DNA of 64,000 nt, taken from the NCBI RefSeq assembly GCF_028368995.1, contig NZ_JAQNDL010000003.1, positions 496,001-560,000 of the forward strand. The letters are read 5' to 3'. Below the pieces are notes generated by a model. The model had not been told where the DNA came from, did no database searches, and saw only the letters and a program-made list of their open reading frames with translations. Both the position numbers and the translations under genes were made by a program. Shown one piece after another: positions 1-8,310 of the stretch. Source of the stretch: Nannocystis bainbridge. Lineage in GTDB: Bacteria; Myxococcota_A; Polyangia; Nannocystales; Nannocystaceae. The stretch's first letter is position 1. Each line of letters begins with the position of its first letter.

Positions 1-573
1 GTGCAGCTCGTCGAGCACGACGTAGCGCAGCTCGGCCAGCAGCGGCCCCCAGCGCTCGTGGTGCGGCAAGATCCCGCGGTGCAGCATGTCCGGGTTGGTC
101 GCCACCACGTGGGCCCGGGTGCGGGCCGCCTTGCGCTCCTCCGGCGGTGTGTCACCGTCGTAAGCGCCGGCGCCGATGATGCCCGGCCCCACCTCGGCCG
201 CCAGCGCGCGCAGGCTCCGGACCTGGTCGCGCGCCAGCGCCTTGGTCGGGAACAGCAGCAGCGCCCGCGCCCGCGGGTCGTCGAGCGCCGCCTGGACGAT
301 CGGCGCGTGAAAACACAGCGACTTGCCCGACGCCGTCGAGGTCGCCAGCACGACATCCTGGCCGCCGCGGGCCGCCGCGATGGCCTCGGCCTGGTGCGTG
401 TACGGCCGCGTCACGCCGCGCTTGGCCAGCGCAGACAGCAGCCGCTCGTCGAAGCCCGGCGGCCAATCGCCGTAGCTGCCGGCGCGCGCGGCGACTTCGT
501 GCTCGGCCACGACATCGGCGTGGCGTCCCTGGCAGAGCTGCTCGCGAATCGCGTTCAGCCCGGCGCCATCCAA
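1..573 (-). CDS. DEAD/DEAH-box helicase, YprA/MrfA-like (5' part only)
   Basis: This is the N-terminal 191 residues of a superfamily 2 helicase; the rest lies outside the window. A Q-like motif (YTHQAEAI) is followed by Walker A TSTASGKSL, motif Ia FPTKALARDQ, a GAYDGDTP stretch, TNPDMLH and motif II DELH. This order and the wording ATSTASGKS and TNPDMLHRGILPHH fit the YprA/MrfA branch of DUF1998-associated helicases, which act in DNA repair in Bacillus. The start is uncertain: the frame has no ATG or GTG near the expected N-terminus, and TTG at 573 is the best candidate. Identification as a helicase is firm; the exact subfamily is inferred from motif wording. Confidence 0.85.
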   Translation of the reverse strand, partial: MDGAGLNAIREQLCQGRHADVVAEHEVAARAGSYGDWPPGFDERLLSALAKRGVTRPYTHQAEAIAAARGGQDVVLATSTASGKSLCFHAPIVQAALDDPRARALLLFPTKALARDQVRSLRALAAEVGPGIIGAGAYDGDTPPEERKAARTRAHVVATNPDMLHRGILPHHERWGPLLAELRYVVLDELH

Positions 574-1326
574 ACCATTCGATAAAACATCAGGCTCCCC
601 CGCGGCGGTTGAGGTACGTTCTAGACCGCTCGAACGTGCCTCTGTCTGAAGGAGGGAGCGCGCGCGGGGAAAGCCTGAAGAGTGCTCTAGCATCGTTGCC
701 CAGGAAGCGTTGCACTGAACACTTGCCAGGTAGCTACATCCGTTCAGGATCCGCGTCAAGGACTTTGCAGGCCCGCAGAGCGGCCGCTATGCCGAGCAAA
801 AAGAGGTTTTGGGCGCGTGCGGCGCTCACGCAAGCGGACTCGGCTCGATCAGCGCAAGGGCCGCAGATCGCAACATGGCCGGGAATCGAGCAGATCTCTC
901 CCGCATCGGACATGGCGCCGCGAACAGCGCGGGCTTCCGACGCTGTCCCGATGGGCCCTCGATGGAGGCGCTCCCATTGGGGAGCTACTGGCTGATTCGC
1001 GTCGTCTCGTCCGCGCGCCCGTACGCGATGGACCGGGGACCGTGACTGACGCTGCTTCCGACGTCTTGCGCGAGCTTCTGTCCTGCTTCCGCGACTCCCT
1101 TCGAATCTTCTCCGAGCTCTCCGAGCTGCTTCGCGTTGCGTGCCGTCGTCGCGACGGCGACGACGATCGGTGCGCGCGCCGAACGACGACCGCGCCTCGA
1201 AAGGATCGATCACCTCCCGCACTTCGTCAAGTCGCGGCGAAAATTCTCGCGCCGAATTTTCTCGCGACGCGAGCCGCTCGCGAGCGCCGAACCTCGCGAG
1301 CGAGGCCCGACGCTTCTAAAAAGTTT
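574..1326. other. Intergenic, no supported gene
   Basis: About 750 bases separate two leftward genes. Open frames exist on both strands but encode arginine-rich, low-complexity peptides with no recognisable domain, no convincing ribosome binding site and no continuity with neighbours. No RNA gene or clear terminator was recognised. Confidence 0.5.
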
Positions 1327-3231
1327 CTACAGGTGATCGAGGTCGAGGCCGCCGACGACCCAGTAGCTGCCGAAGTCCTGGAGACCGTAGACGCCGATGC
1401 CGACGCGGTCGCTGCCGAGGATGGTGTGGTTGCCGTCGCCGAGCGGGCCGTCGTCCAGCTTCACGCGGGCCAGCGAGTAGCCGGTCGCACCGATCTGGAC
1501 CGGCGCGACCACCGGCTGGCCGTCGACCGACACGCTCGTCCCGGTCTTGAGGATGATGTCGACGAAGTTGCTCGCCCACGACGGCGGGGCGTGGAACAGG
1601 TAGTCCTTGCGGTACTGCTCGGTGGCGGTGGCCAGCAGCATCGACGGGTCGGCCTCGCCGAAGCCGCCGCCCTGGCCGACCATGTACTGCGCGACCATGA
1701 ACCGCTTGTCGGCCGAGACCTTGAAGCGGGCGGTCGTCGCCGCCAGCTCGACGAAATCACCGGCCTTGGCCAGGACCTTCGGCACCCCCTGGTCGGGCAC
1801 GAAGGTCAGGGTCGTGTTCGCCTCGGCCGCGATAAACCGCACGACCTGGCCGTGGTCGGGCGTCCCGTTGGGCGACTGCCCCGGCGGCACGACGATGTAC
1901 TCCTTCGCCAGCGCCTCGTAGGGGAACATCGCCTCCTCGAGGTGATCGCAGGCGTCGACGTTCGTGGGCACGTTGCTGCACTTGTGTCCGGCGATGACCT
2001 GGACCGGCTTGTCGGCGCTGACCCCGGTGCCGGTGAGGTCGCCGCCCGCCGCGGTGGCGACCTGCAGCACGTCGCCGGCGTTCAGCACGACCACGCCGGT
2101 GCCGTCGGCCGCGACCCCGCCGCCCGCCTGCACCTTGTTGCCGGTCGCCGACGGCGCCAGCGTCACCGTGGTCCCGTCCTCGCGCGCGGTCACGGCGTAG
2201 AAGCCGGGGTAGTTGAGCTGCGGGAAGTGCGGGTACGAGGCGACCACGTAGTCGCCGGTCCAGGCGTTGACCGGCAGCAGCAGCGACGCGTCATTGGTCG
2301 CCGACGCATAAAGAAGATTGTACTGGTAGACCGTGACCGGGCGGTCGCTGCGCAGCCGGTAGGCCCCCTCGGCGACCACGGCCGAGGGCCCGAGCCCCTT
2401 CGTCAGCGCGGGGATCCACGGCAGCGTGATCGCCTTGACGCTCTTGGCCGCGACCATCTCCTCCTTGATCAGCATCGCCCCGCGGGTGACCGTGATCGCC
2501 GCCGGCACGTCGGCGGTGTTGGCGACCACCGCCGCGAACACCTTGGTGCCGCTGTTGTAGCTGTCGTGCTGCAGCGTGATGGTCGGGTAGTAATCGCACC
2601 CGATGTAGTTGAGCTGCAGGTTCTCGATCACGCAGGCGCCGTCGCACAGCCCGATGTCCGGGTTGCAGGTGATGCCCTGCAGCTCGTCGCAGTCCTCGGC
2701 GACCTCGCTCGAGAGCCCGTCGGCGGCGCACTTCATGGCCACGTCGCCCTCGCAGAACGGCGTGTCGGGCACGCACGCGAGGCAGCCGACGCCGGGGCCG
2801 CAGGCCGCCTCGCACGGCTCGCTGCTCTCGAACCCGCCCATCCCGTCGCACACCTTGGCCTCGCCGTCCTCGCACACGATCTCGCCCTGCATGCACGGCG
2901 GCGGCGGCTCGGTTCCGCTCTCGCTGTCGGTCGCGGTCGCCGGCATCGTCGACGACTCGGTCCCCATCGTCGTCGACTCGGTCGCGCCCTCGGTCGTCGT
3001 CGAGGAAGTCGGCGCGCTCGTGCCGGTCATCCCCATCGTCGTGATCGTCTCGGTCCCGGGCTCGGACGTCGGCGGCGGCCCCTCGCTCGTGCCCGTCTCC
3101 GTCGTCGAAGTCGTCAGCTCGACCGTCGTCACCCCGGTCTGCGACGTCGTCGCCGAGGCCATCCCCTCCGGCGTCCCGCACCCCGACACCATCACACCCA
3201 CGCCCACGAGAATCAGCCCAGACCGCAGCAT
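1327..3231 (-). CDS. Lipoprotein with IgGFc-binding-like domain
   Basis: A 634-residue secreted lipoprotein. The N-terminus has a hydrophobic stretch ending in the lipobox VSGC, then about 90 residues of Thr/Ser-rich linker typical of myxobacterial surface proteins. A Cys-rich segment follows (residues about 110-200, many CxxG and CDG turns), then a long beta-rich C-terminal region with repeated phrases such as VTVYQYN, LLLPVNAWTGDYVVASYP and VVRFIAAEANTTLT. These match the bacterial IgGFc-binding N-terminal family, which is common in myxobacteria and of unknown ligand. ATG at 3231 is preferred over GTG at 3240 because the signal peptide begins directly after it. It is divergent from the TetR gene and may share its operator region. 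Function beyond a cell-surface or secreted role is not known. Confidence 0.85.
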   Translation of the reverse strand: MLRSGLILVGVGVMVSGCGTPEGMASATTSQTGVTTVELTTSTTETGTSEGPPPTSEPGTETITTMGMTGTSAPTSSTTTEGATESTTMGTESSTMPATATDSESGTEPPPPCMQGEIVCEDGEAKVCDGMGGFESSEPCEAACGPGVGCLACVPDTPFCEGDVAMKCAADGLSSEVAEDCDELQGITCNPDIGLCDGACVIENLQLNYIGCDYYPTITLQHDSYNSGTKVFAAVVANTADVPAAITVTRGAMLIKEEMVAAKSVKAITLPWIPALTKGLGPSAVVAEGAYRLRSDRPVTVYQYNLLYASATNDASLLLPVNAWTGDYVVASYPHFPQLNYPGFYAVTAREDGTTVTLAPSATGNKVQAGGGVAADGTGVVVLNAGDVLQVATAAGGDLTGTGVSADKPVQVIAGHKCSNVPTNVDACDHLEEAMFPYEALAKEYIVVPPGQSPNGTPDHGQVVRFIAAEANTTLTFVPDQGVPKVLAKAGDFVELAATTARFKVSADKRFMVAQYMVGQGGGFGEADPSMLLATATEQYRKDYLFHAPPSWASNFVDIILKTGTSVSVDGQPVVAPVQIGATGYSLARVKLDDGPLGDGNHTILGSDRVGIGVYGLQDFGSYWVVGGLDLDHL

Positions 3232-3257
3232 AGCGGCCACTGTATCACGCCGTTTGC

Positions 3258-3277
3258 ATTTGTACGCGCGTACAAAT
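3258..3277. promoter_or_regulatory. 20-bp perfect palindrome, likely TetR operator
   Basis: ATTTGTACGCGCGTACAAAT is a perfect inverted repeat in the divergent gap between the lipoprotein and the TetR gene. A second shorter palindrome, ACACATGTGT, lies at 3294-3303. Both are AT-rich relative to their surroundings. They are good candidates for autoregulation by the adjacent TetR protein; this is inference from position and symmetry. Confidence 0.6.
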
Positions 3278-3323
3278 TCTGCTGGACCCGCTTACACATG
3301 TGTGCAAATTATCTGTAGTGCGC

Positions 3324-3977
3324 GTGAGCAACTCGGGCGAGGCGAAAACCACTCCTGATGGTCGCGAGGAGCGGGGCGACCGAACCGCGCAGGCGCTGCT
3401 CGTCGCAGCGCGCTCGGCGTTCTCGCGCGGCGGCTACGCGGCCGCCTCGGTGCGGGACATCGCGCGCGCCGCGGGCGTCAACCCGGCGCTCGTCCGCTAT
3501 CACTTCGGCAGCAAAGAGGGCCTCTATCGCAAGGTCATCGACGAGGCGATGAGCGGCCTGCGGACCCGGTTGCTGGCGGCCTTCCACCAGGCCGGCGCGC
3601 CGCGCGAGCGGATTCATCGGGTCATCGGCGCCTACCTCGACCACCTCGCGCAGGAGCGCGACTTCCCGCGGCTGATCCAGCGCGCGCTCCTCAACAACGA
3701 CCCGCACCTGCGCCGGGTCGCGCACGAATATCTGCACCCGCTGGTCGACACGCTCAAGCCGTTCGTCGGTCGGCGGGTCGCTGGCACACTCGGCAGCCTC
3801 GAAGAGGTCATCGTCTCGGTGTTCGGGGCCATCATCGCGCCCTTCCTCTACGAGCCGCTGCTCAACGACCTGTTCCGCCGCGACGTGCTGTCGCCCGCCG
3901 CGCTCAAGCGGCGCCGCCGGCACATCGAGGCCCTCGTGGAAATCACCCTGGCCCAGCTGCTCCCGGAAACGGTCTAA
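3324..3977 (+). CDS. TetR/AcrR family transcriptional regulator
   Basis: A one-component repressor of about 217 residues. The N-terminal helix-turn-helix is clear: ALLVAARSAFSRGGYAAAS, then VRDIARAAGVNPALVRYHF, then GSKEGLYRKVID, the standard TetR signature. The C-terminal ligand domain is all helical and not assignable to a specific effector. Starts at 3300 and 3318 are also in frame; 3324 is chosen because the earlier one overlaps the ACACATGTGT palindrome. It ends four bases before the flavin oxidoreductase gene, so the two are almost certainly co-transcribed, and the regulator probably controls that enzyme. Confidence 0.88.
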   Translation: MSNSGEAKTTPDGREERGDRTAQALLVAARSAFSRGGYAAASVRDIARAAGVNPALVRYHFGSKEGLYRKVIDEAMSGLRTRLLAAFHQAGAPRERIHRVIGAYLDHLAQERDFPRLIQRALLNNDPHLRRVAHEYLHPLVDTLKPFVGRRVAGTLGSLEEVIVSVFGAIIAPFLYEPLLNDLFRRDVLSPAALKRRRRHIEALVEITLAQLLPETV

Positions 3978-3981
3978 TTTT

Positions 3982-5352
3982 ATGTCCACCGTCCGCCTCA
4001 CCGACCCTATCGACATCGGCGCGCTCCGCCTGCCCAACCGCCTCTACCGCGCGCCCGTGCTCGAGGGTGCGGGCGGCGCCGACGACCCGGCCGCCGTCTA
4101 CGCCCGCCACTTCGTGCCCAACGCCGCCGCGGGCGTCGGACTCATCATTCAGGGCAACACGATCGTCTGTCCCGAGGGCCGCACCTCGCCGGGCATGTCG
4201 GCGATCGGCGAACGCGAGCGCATGCTCGCCCTCGCCCCGCTGACGCGCGCGGTCCACGACGCGGGCGGCAAGATCGTCACGCAGCTCGGCCACGGCGGCC
4301 TGTTCGCGCTCGAGGGCTGGCACACCAAGTTCGCCCCGGTCCGCAGCTCGCCGCCGTACGCCCCGAGCCCGCTGCCGCTGTGGCTGCGCGCGCTGCATCG
4401 CAGCCAGACGCACGTGCTCACCACCGCGGAGGTCCAACAATTGATCGCCCGCTTCGGCCACGTGGCCGCCTGGGCGCGCGAGGCCGGCTACGACGGCGTG
4501 CAGCTGGCGGCCAGCAACGCCAAGCTGCTGCATCAATTCCTCAGCCCGATCTTCAACCGCCGCCGCGATCGTTACGGCGGCGACATCCACGGGCGCATGA
4601 CCTTCATCCGCGAGATCCGCGAGGCCATCGCCCGCGAGGCCGGGGCCGACTTCCCGGTCCTCCTCAAATACACCGCCGTCGAGCTGACCCCGATCGGCCG
4701 CGGCATCGACCTCGGCGAGGGCGTCGAGATCGCGCGTATGGCCGAGGCCGCCGGCTTCGCCGCGCTGACGCCGGTGATCGCCGACGCGCTGCCCAACACC
4801 TCGATCGCCCGCGGCGAGTTCCCGCGCGCCTCGTTCGACAACCCCGGCCTGCGCCGCCGCCTGCTCGAGGCCACCGGCAGCCGCATGCGCGCCGCCCTGG
4901 TCCACGTCGGCATGTTCCTGTCCTCGCGCAAGTACCCGCTCTCGCCGATGTGGAACCGCGAAGTCTTCCGCGCGATCAAGGCGGCGGTCAGCTTGCCGGT
5001 GTTCGCGGTCGGAGGCATCCGCACGCCCGCCGAGGCGGCCGAGATCCTGGCCCGCGGCGAGGCCGACATGATCGGCATCGGCCGCCCGTTCTACGCCGAG
5101 CCCGACCTGGCCCGCCGCTTCCTCGCCGCCTCCGGCCCGTCCGACACCACCGCCACCGCCTGCGAGAGCTGCAACCGCTGCATCGTCCCGCAGATGCTGG
5201 GGATGCCGGGCGTCTGCTACAACCCCGGTAGCTTGCGCGCGGCGAAGATTCGCTCGCCTTTGCGCGCCGTGCCGGGCGTAGCATCTGCGGTTGGGACTCC
5301 ATCAGATGACTCCATGTCAGGCCCGCGGGAACGGGTCCGTTCTGTCGGCTAG
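3982..5352 (+). CDS. NADH:flavin oxidoreductase (old yellow enzyme family) with element-altered C-terminus
   Basis: A TIM-barrel FMN enzyme that reduces activated C=C bonds with NAD(P)H. QLGHGG near residue 101, LLHQFLSPIFNRRRDRYGG near 182, the phosphate-binding VGGIRTPAEAAE and MIGIGRPF, and a Cys-rich CESCNRC segment are all family signatures. The usual catalytic His pair before LLHQFLSP is replaced by an Ala/Asn-containing stretch, so substrate handling may differ. The open frame reaches 456 residues, but the last 40 after CYNPG are low-complexity and are encoded by the inserted element. The ancestral end, 19 residues starting IHKLRRH, is now at 45398-45457. The enzyme may still be active because insertion spares the barrel. 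It follows the TetR gene by four bases. Confidence 0.9.
   Translation: MSTVRLTDPIDIGALRLPNRLYRAPVLEGAGGADDPAAVYARHFVPNAAAGVGLIIQGNTIVCPEGRTSPGMSAIGERERMLALAPLTRAVHDAGGKIVTQLGHGGLFALEGWHTKFAPVRSSPPYAPSPLPLWLRALHRSQTHVLTTAEVQQLIARFGHVAAWAREAGYDGVQLAASNAKLLHQFLSPIFNRRRDRYGGDIHGRMTFIREIREAIAREAGADFPVLLKYTAVELTPIGRGIDLGEGVEIARMAEAAGFAALTPVIADALPNTSIARGEFPRASFDNPGLRRRLLEATGSRMRAALVHVGMFLSSRKYPLSPMWNREVFRAIKAAVSLPVFAVGGIRTPAEAAEILARGEADMIGIGRPFYAEPDLARRFLAASGPSDTTATACESCNRCIVPQMLGMPGVCYNPGSLRAAKIRSPLRAVPGVASAVGTPSDDSMSGPRERVRSVG
5195..5228 (+). repeat. attL of the 40-kb element
   Basis: A 34-bp segment inside the oxidoreductase gene matches 45363-45396 at about 27 positions, ending in the 13-bp identity GCTACAACCCCGG. 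Both copies read in the same frame and encode a Y-N-P-G motif. To the left is intact host coding sequence; to the right the protein loses family resemblance. The partner copy abuts the integrase gene. This is direct evidence for site-specific integration into a protein gene. Confidence 0.88.
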
Positions 5353-5492
5353 CAGTGCGAGCGGAGCGCGTCAAGAGTCAAGATCGACACGCGCGTGCAG
5401 GGCCGAGGTCGACGTCGGGCGGCGCGGCGCAGCGGCGCGGCTCGCGGCTCGCCGGAGCTGCGACTCCCCGAAGCTGCGGTAGGATCCGCGTC

Positions 5493-5657
5493 ATGACTCT
5501 CCGCAAGAAGTGTCCCCGGTGCGGCAAGGAAAAGCCGCTCGATGATTTCCACCACTCCGACGACGCCGCGGACCGGCATCAGGGCTACTGCAAAAAATGT
5601 AACAATGAACGGCAGTATGAGCCGGGCGGCGCTGCCTATCCGAAGAAGCGGTCGTAG
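5493..5657 (+). CDS. Small zinc-ribbon (HNH-like) protein
   Basis: A 54-residue protein with two Cys pairs, CPRCGKEKPLDDF and YCKKC, the pattern seen in the zinc-binding half of small HNH endonuclease-like proteins common in phages. An AGGA box precedes the ATG by eight bases. It has no full HNH catalytic motif, so it may be a DNA-binding zinc protein, not a nuclease. It is the first gene inside the left end of the element and reads away from attL. Confidence 0.6.
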   Translation: MTLRKKCPRCGKEKPLDDFHHSDDAADRHQGYCKKCNNERQYEPGGAAYPKKRS

Positions 5658-5701
5658 TTCACGCGTCACGTAACGGGCGGCGCACGCGCTAGTATGGGCA
5701 C

Positions 5702-5791
5702 GTGCGCCGCTTCTTTATTCGCGGCGGTGGACTCGTGATCGCGCCACCGCTGTGCTGTGTGGTCGGCCTCCGGCGAGGGACGGGAACATGA
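5702..5791 (+). CDS. Possible 29-residue leader peptide
   Basis: A GTG-started micro-frame (begins MRRFFIRGGGLVIAPP) ends in a TGA that overlaps the ATG of the next membrane protein as ATGA, suggesting translational coupling. A TAGTAT sequence lies just upstream. There is no homology or domain to support function, so the call rests on coupling and spacing alone. Confidence 0.3.
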   Translation: MRRFFIRGGGLVIAPPLCCVVGLRRGTGT

Positions 5792-6108
5792 CCGACACCA
5801 CCCGATCCCCACTACACCTCGCCGAGACTCTCATCGGCGCGGCGCTCGCCTTGTTCATCTCCCTGATCGCACGGACAGGCTGCGACTACCAGGTTGCGGG
5901 CCATGTCCGCGAGGACAGGCCATCGCCGCCGCCGCCGCTCGCCTCTCCATCGCTGCCGGCGCCGCCGGACGCCTCCGGCGCCCTCGGTCCGCGTGAGGAC
6001 GCCGCGCTCGTCCCACGAGGGCGCGTAGGCGGCGACGAGACGCAGCGAGGTAAGCGTCGGCCATATCGGGGCAGGCCCGCCCCGAAACGACTCCACGGGG
6101 CGGGCTAG
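5788..6108 (+). CDS. Small single-pass membrane protein
   Basis: A 106-residue protein with one hydrophobic helix (IGAALALFISLIA, residues about 16-30) followed by TGCDYQVAGHVRED and a Pro/Arg-rich tail. The stretch after the helix resembles the end of another small protein of the element at 13795-14034 (TSCGCQVGGHISEAP), so the two are probably paralogues. Function is unknown. The last codons overlap a strong hairpin, so the tail may not be conserved. Confidence 0.5.
   Translation: MTDTTRSPLHLAETLIGAALALFISLIARTGCDYQVAGHVREDRPSPPPPLASPSLPAPPDASGALGPREDAALVPRGRVGGDETQRGKRRPYRGRPAPKRLHGAG
6075..6105. terminator. Strong GC hairpin, possible terminator
   Basis: GCCCGCCCCG and CGGGGCGGGC form a perfect 10-bp stem with an 11-base loop at the end of the small membrane protein gene. 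There is no T-run, so termination by this alone is uncertain. Confidence 0.4.
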
Positions 6109-6144
6109 GCCGCGCTGGGGCGGGAACCCCAGCGAAGGCCCGAC

Positions 6145-6175
6145 GACCCGGCTCGCGCTCCGCGTGGGCCGGGTC
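6145..6175. terminator. GC hairpin
   Basis: GACCCGGC and GCCGGGTC form an 8-bp stem with a 15-base loop, followed by a short pyrimidine stretch. It is likely a transcription terminator or attenuator between the left-end genes and the repeat-protein gene. Confidence 0.4.
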
Positions 6176-6234
6176 TTCGACTTCCCGGCGCGCAAGACTC
6201 GCCTGCGGCAGCGACAAGGCACGTTCTCGACCTC

Positions 6235-6380
6235 CTCCACCGGCTCTCCCGTCGTCGACCTCGACGTCCGGCGGCGCCAAGGACAGCGCCGCCGCGAGCA
6301 CCGCCGGCGTCTCGACCTTCGACATGGACCCCGCGCCCAACCTCGGCGATCCGCAGTTCGAGGGGGGCAAGGGCAAGGTA
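6235..6380 (+). pseudogene. Decayed duplicate of the start of the 7200 lipoprotein gene
   Basis: About 140 bases closely match 7336-7475, the Thr/Ser linker and first part of the mature lipoprotein, including the stretch that would encode DMDPAP and GDPQ. Upstream and downstream sequence does not match, and no signal peptide or full reading frame is present. This is a partial duplication left by recombination. Confidence 0.7.
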
Positions 6381-6496
6381 GCCAGCGCAGCGGCGGACGT
6401 GAGCTTCGCAACCGGCGGGCGCGCCGGTGCGTCCGGCGAAATTCCGCGTGCGCGGGGTTGCCAGGCCACCATGCGGCGTGTACGCCTGGCCCAAGT

Positions 6497-7087
6497 ATGT
6501 CGAATCCACCCCGTCTCCCTCAGTCCGAAGCCGAATTCCTGGAAATACTCGGAATTCTAAGCCAATTGACCGCTGATCCGGCCACGCTCGGCGAGCTTGT
6601 TCGTCCGCTGACGCCGGAGGATGAAGCGCTGCTCGCCCTCGATCCGGCGACGCTTCCAGCGGACCAGCGACAGGCGCACGCGAACGCCAGGCTGCGCCAG
6701 CTCTTCCAGGCCCACGTGAACCCGTCGACCGACCTGGGCCCGTCGACGATGCCCGATCTGGGCACGCTGACGATGCCCGACCTGGGCACGCCGACGATGC
6801 CCGACCTGGGCACGCTGACGATGCCCGACCTGGGCACGCCGACGATGCCCGACCTGGGCACGCTGACGATGCCCCACCTCGACCCGCCGACGATGCCCGA
6901 CCTGGGCACGCTGACGATGCCCCACCTCGACCTGCCGGCGATGCCCGACTTCGGCCTGTCCGACCCGGGCCCGCTGACGCCAGAGGATGAAGCGCTGATC
7001 GCCCTCGATCCGGCGACGCTTACGCCGGAACAGAGGCGAGCGCGCGCGCTCGCCATGGCGCGCAAGCTCCTGCGACCGCCCGAGTAG
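6497..7087 (+). CDS. Octapeptide-repeat protein
   Basis: A 196-residue protein whose centre (residues about 80-150) consists of nine consecutive 8-residue units of the form MPDLGTxT. The flanks carry a duplicated motif, LTPEDEALLALDPATL near residue 36 and LTPEDEALIALDPATL near residue 157, so the repeat tract looks inserted between two copies of one helix pair. There is no signal peptide or membrane segment. A good rho-independent terminator follows. Regular short repeats suggest an extended rod or binding surface; the role is unknown. Repeat number probably varies between relatives. Confidence 0.65.
   Translation: MSNPPRLPQSEAEFLEILGILSQLTADPATLGELVRPLTPEDEALLALDPATLPADQRQAHANARLRQLFQAHVNPSTDLGPSTMPDLGTLTMPDLGTPTMPDLGTLTMPDLGTPTMPDLGTLTMPHLDPPTMPDLGTLTMPHLDLPAMPDFGLSDPGPLTPEDEALIALDPATLTPEQRRARALAMARKLLRPPE
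6731..6946 (+). repeat. Nine tandem 24-bp coding repeats
   Basis: The consensus is GACCTGGGCACGCYGACGAT plus GCCC, with copies at exact 24-base steps; three are nearly identical and the outer ones diverge. It encodes the octapeptide tract of the surrounding gene and is a likely site of slippage. Confidence 0.9.
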
Positions 7088-7108
7088 CCCCGACAGGGCA
7101 CTCGACCG

Positions 7109-7150
7109 AAGGCTCGGCCCGCGCCTGCTGGCCGAGCCTTTGGCTTTTCT
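7109..7150 (+). terminator. Rho-independent terminator
   Basis: AAGGCTCGGCC and GGCCGAGCCTT form a perfect 11-bp stem around a 10-base loop, followed by TGGCTTTTCT. It lies 20 bases after the repeat-protein gene and before the lipoprotein gene. Confidence 0.8.
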
Positions 7151-7199
7151 GTCCGGTGATGCGCGAGACAGCGCGCGCCGGCCGGGGTAGACTTGACAC

Positions 7200-8303
7200 A
7201 TGCGCCGCCTTGCGCTGCTCGCCGCCGCTGCCGCCCTCGCGGGCTGCGGCACCGACAACTCGCCGGGGTTCTCCACGGGGCCCGGCGTGACGTCCGTGAC
7301 GACGCTGGGGACCTCGACCTCGTCCACCAGCTCGGCCGGCTCGTCGTCGTCGACCTCGACGTCCGGCGGCGCCGAGGACAGCGCCGCCGCCAGCACCGCC
7401 GGCGTCTCGACGTTCGACATGGACCCCGCGCCCGACGTCGGCGATCCGCAACCCGAGGGGTGCAAGGGCAAGATCGATTTCCTGTTCGTGATCAGCGCCT
7501 TCGGCACGATGCGCCACGAACAAGATCAACTCCTGGCGAGCTACGACGGCTTCGTGGACGTGTTGGCGTCGAAGTTCGCCGACTTCGACCGGCACGTGAT
7601 CAGCGTGAACACGGACGAGTTTTGGCGGGGCACGGGCTGCGAAGAGCCCGAGTTCTGTGGGAACGCGGGTAACTGCGGCCCATACGCGATGGACTACGTC
7701 TGCGGCTCGTACGCCGACACCGTGTTCAAGTGCGACCGGACCCGCGGCGCCGGCCTGCTCTACAACGCCGGCCCGCACGCCACGAACCACGTGTGCGAGC
7801 TCGACGGGGGAAACCGCTACATCATCAACGGCGCGACGGACCCGGACGCGTTCGCCTGCATCGCGCAGGTGGGGACCTTCGGCGCCAATTCACCGATCGC
7901 CGACACGCTCGTCGCGGCTGTGTCCGGCGAGCTCAACGGCCCGGGCGGCTGCAACGAGGGCTTTCTCCGCGACGACGCCCTGCTCGTGTTCGTCCTCATC
8001 ATGGACAACGAGGACGAGCAATCGGTCCTGAGCGCGAAAAAAGTTCATGACGCGGTGGTGGCCGCCAAGGGCGGGGACGAGCACGCGGTCGTCGGCCTGG
8101 CGATCATCCCGCAGCCGCTAGAGGGCGAGCCCGTGCCAGATTGCGTCTACGACGACGGCCTTTGGCAGCAACACCTACGCGAAGTCGTGCAGACCTTCGA
8201 CTACCACCGCGAAGGCAACATCTGCGCCGACAGCTACGACGGGTTCTTCAGCGAGGCCGCCGATCTCGTTCACGAGGCGTGTAACGCGTTCATCCCTCAG
8301 TGA
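7200..8303 (+). CDS. Lipoprotein with degenerate von Willebrand A-like domain
   Basis: A 367-residue lipoprotein: signal peptide with lipobox LAGC, a Ser/Thr-rich linker (residues 30-75), then a globular domain. KIDFLFVISAFGTMRHEQDQLL aligns in form with the myxobacterial vWA-like pattern ILFVIDNSGSMxxEQ, but the metal-binding DxSxS is replaced by SAFGT, so the ion site is probably lost. Eight or more cysteines suggest extracellular disulfides. A truncated duplicate of its 5' part lies upstream at 6235-6380. It may be a surface receptor or exclusion factor; the function is unknown. Confidence 0.75.
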   Translation: MRRLALLAAAAALAGCGTDNSPGFSTGPGVTSVTTLGTSTSSTSSAGSSSSTSTSGGAEDSAAASTAGVSTFDMDPAPDVGDPQPEGCKGKIDFLFVISAFGTMRHEQDQLLASYDGFVDVLASKFADFDRHVISVNTDEFWRGTGCEEPEFCGNAGNCGPYAMDYVCGSYADTVFKCDRTRGAGLLYNAGPHATNHVCELDGGNRYIINGATDPDAFACIAQVGTFGANSPIADTLVAAVSGELNGPGGCNEGFLRDDALLVFVLIMDNEDEQSVLSAKKVHDAVVAAKGGDEHAVVGLAIIPQPLEGEPVPDCVYDDGLWQQHLREVVQTFDYHREGNICADSYDGFFSEAADLVHEACNAFIPQ

Positions 8304-8310
8304 GCCGCGC

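Noticed and set aside
734..1222. A 162-codon minus-strand frame in the gap before the lipoprotein gene.
   Set aside because: Low-complexity arginine-rich sequence with no domain and no ribosome binding site.
817..3318. An 833-codon open frame on the plus strand.
   Set aside because: It is antisense to the signal-peptide lipoprotein gene and encodes an arginine- and histidine-rich composition typical of shadow frames in GC-rich DNA.
5195..5228. A tRNA gene as integration target.
   Set aside because: No tRNA-like cloverleaf or anticodon arm is present; the site is inside a protein gene.
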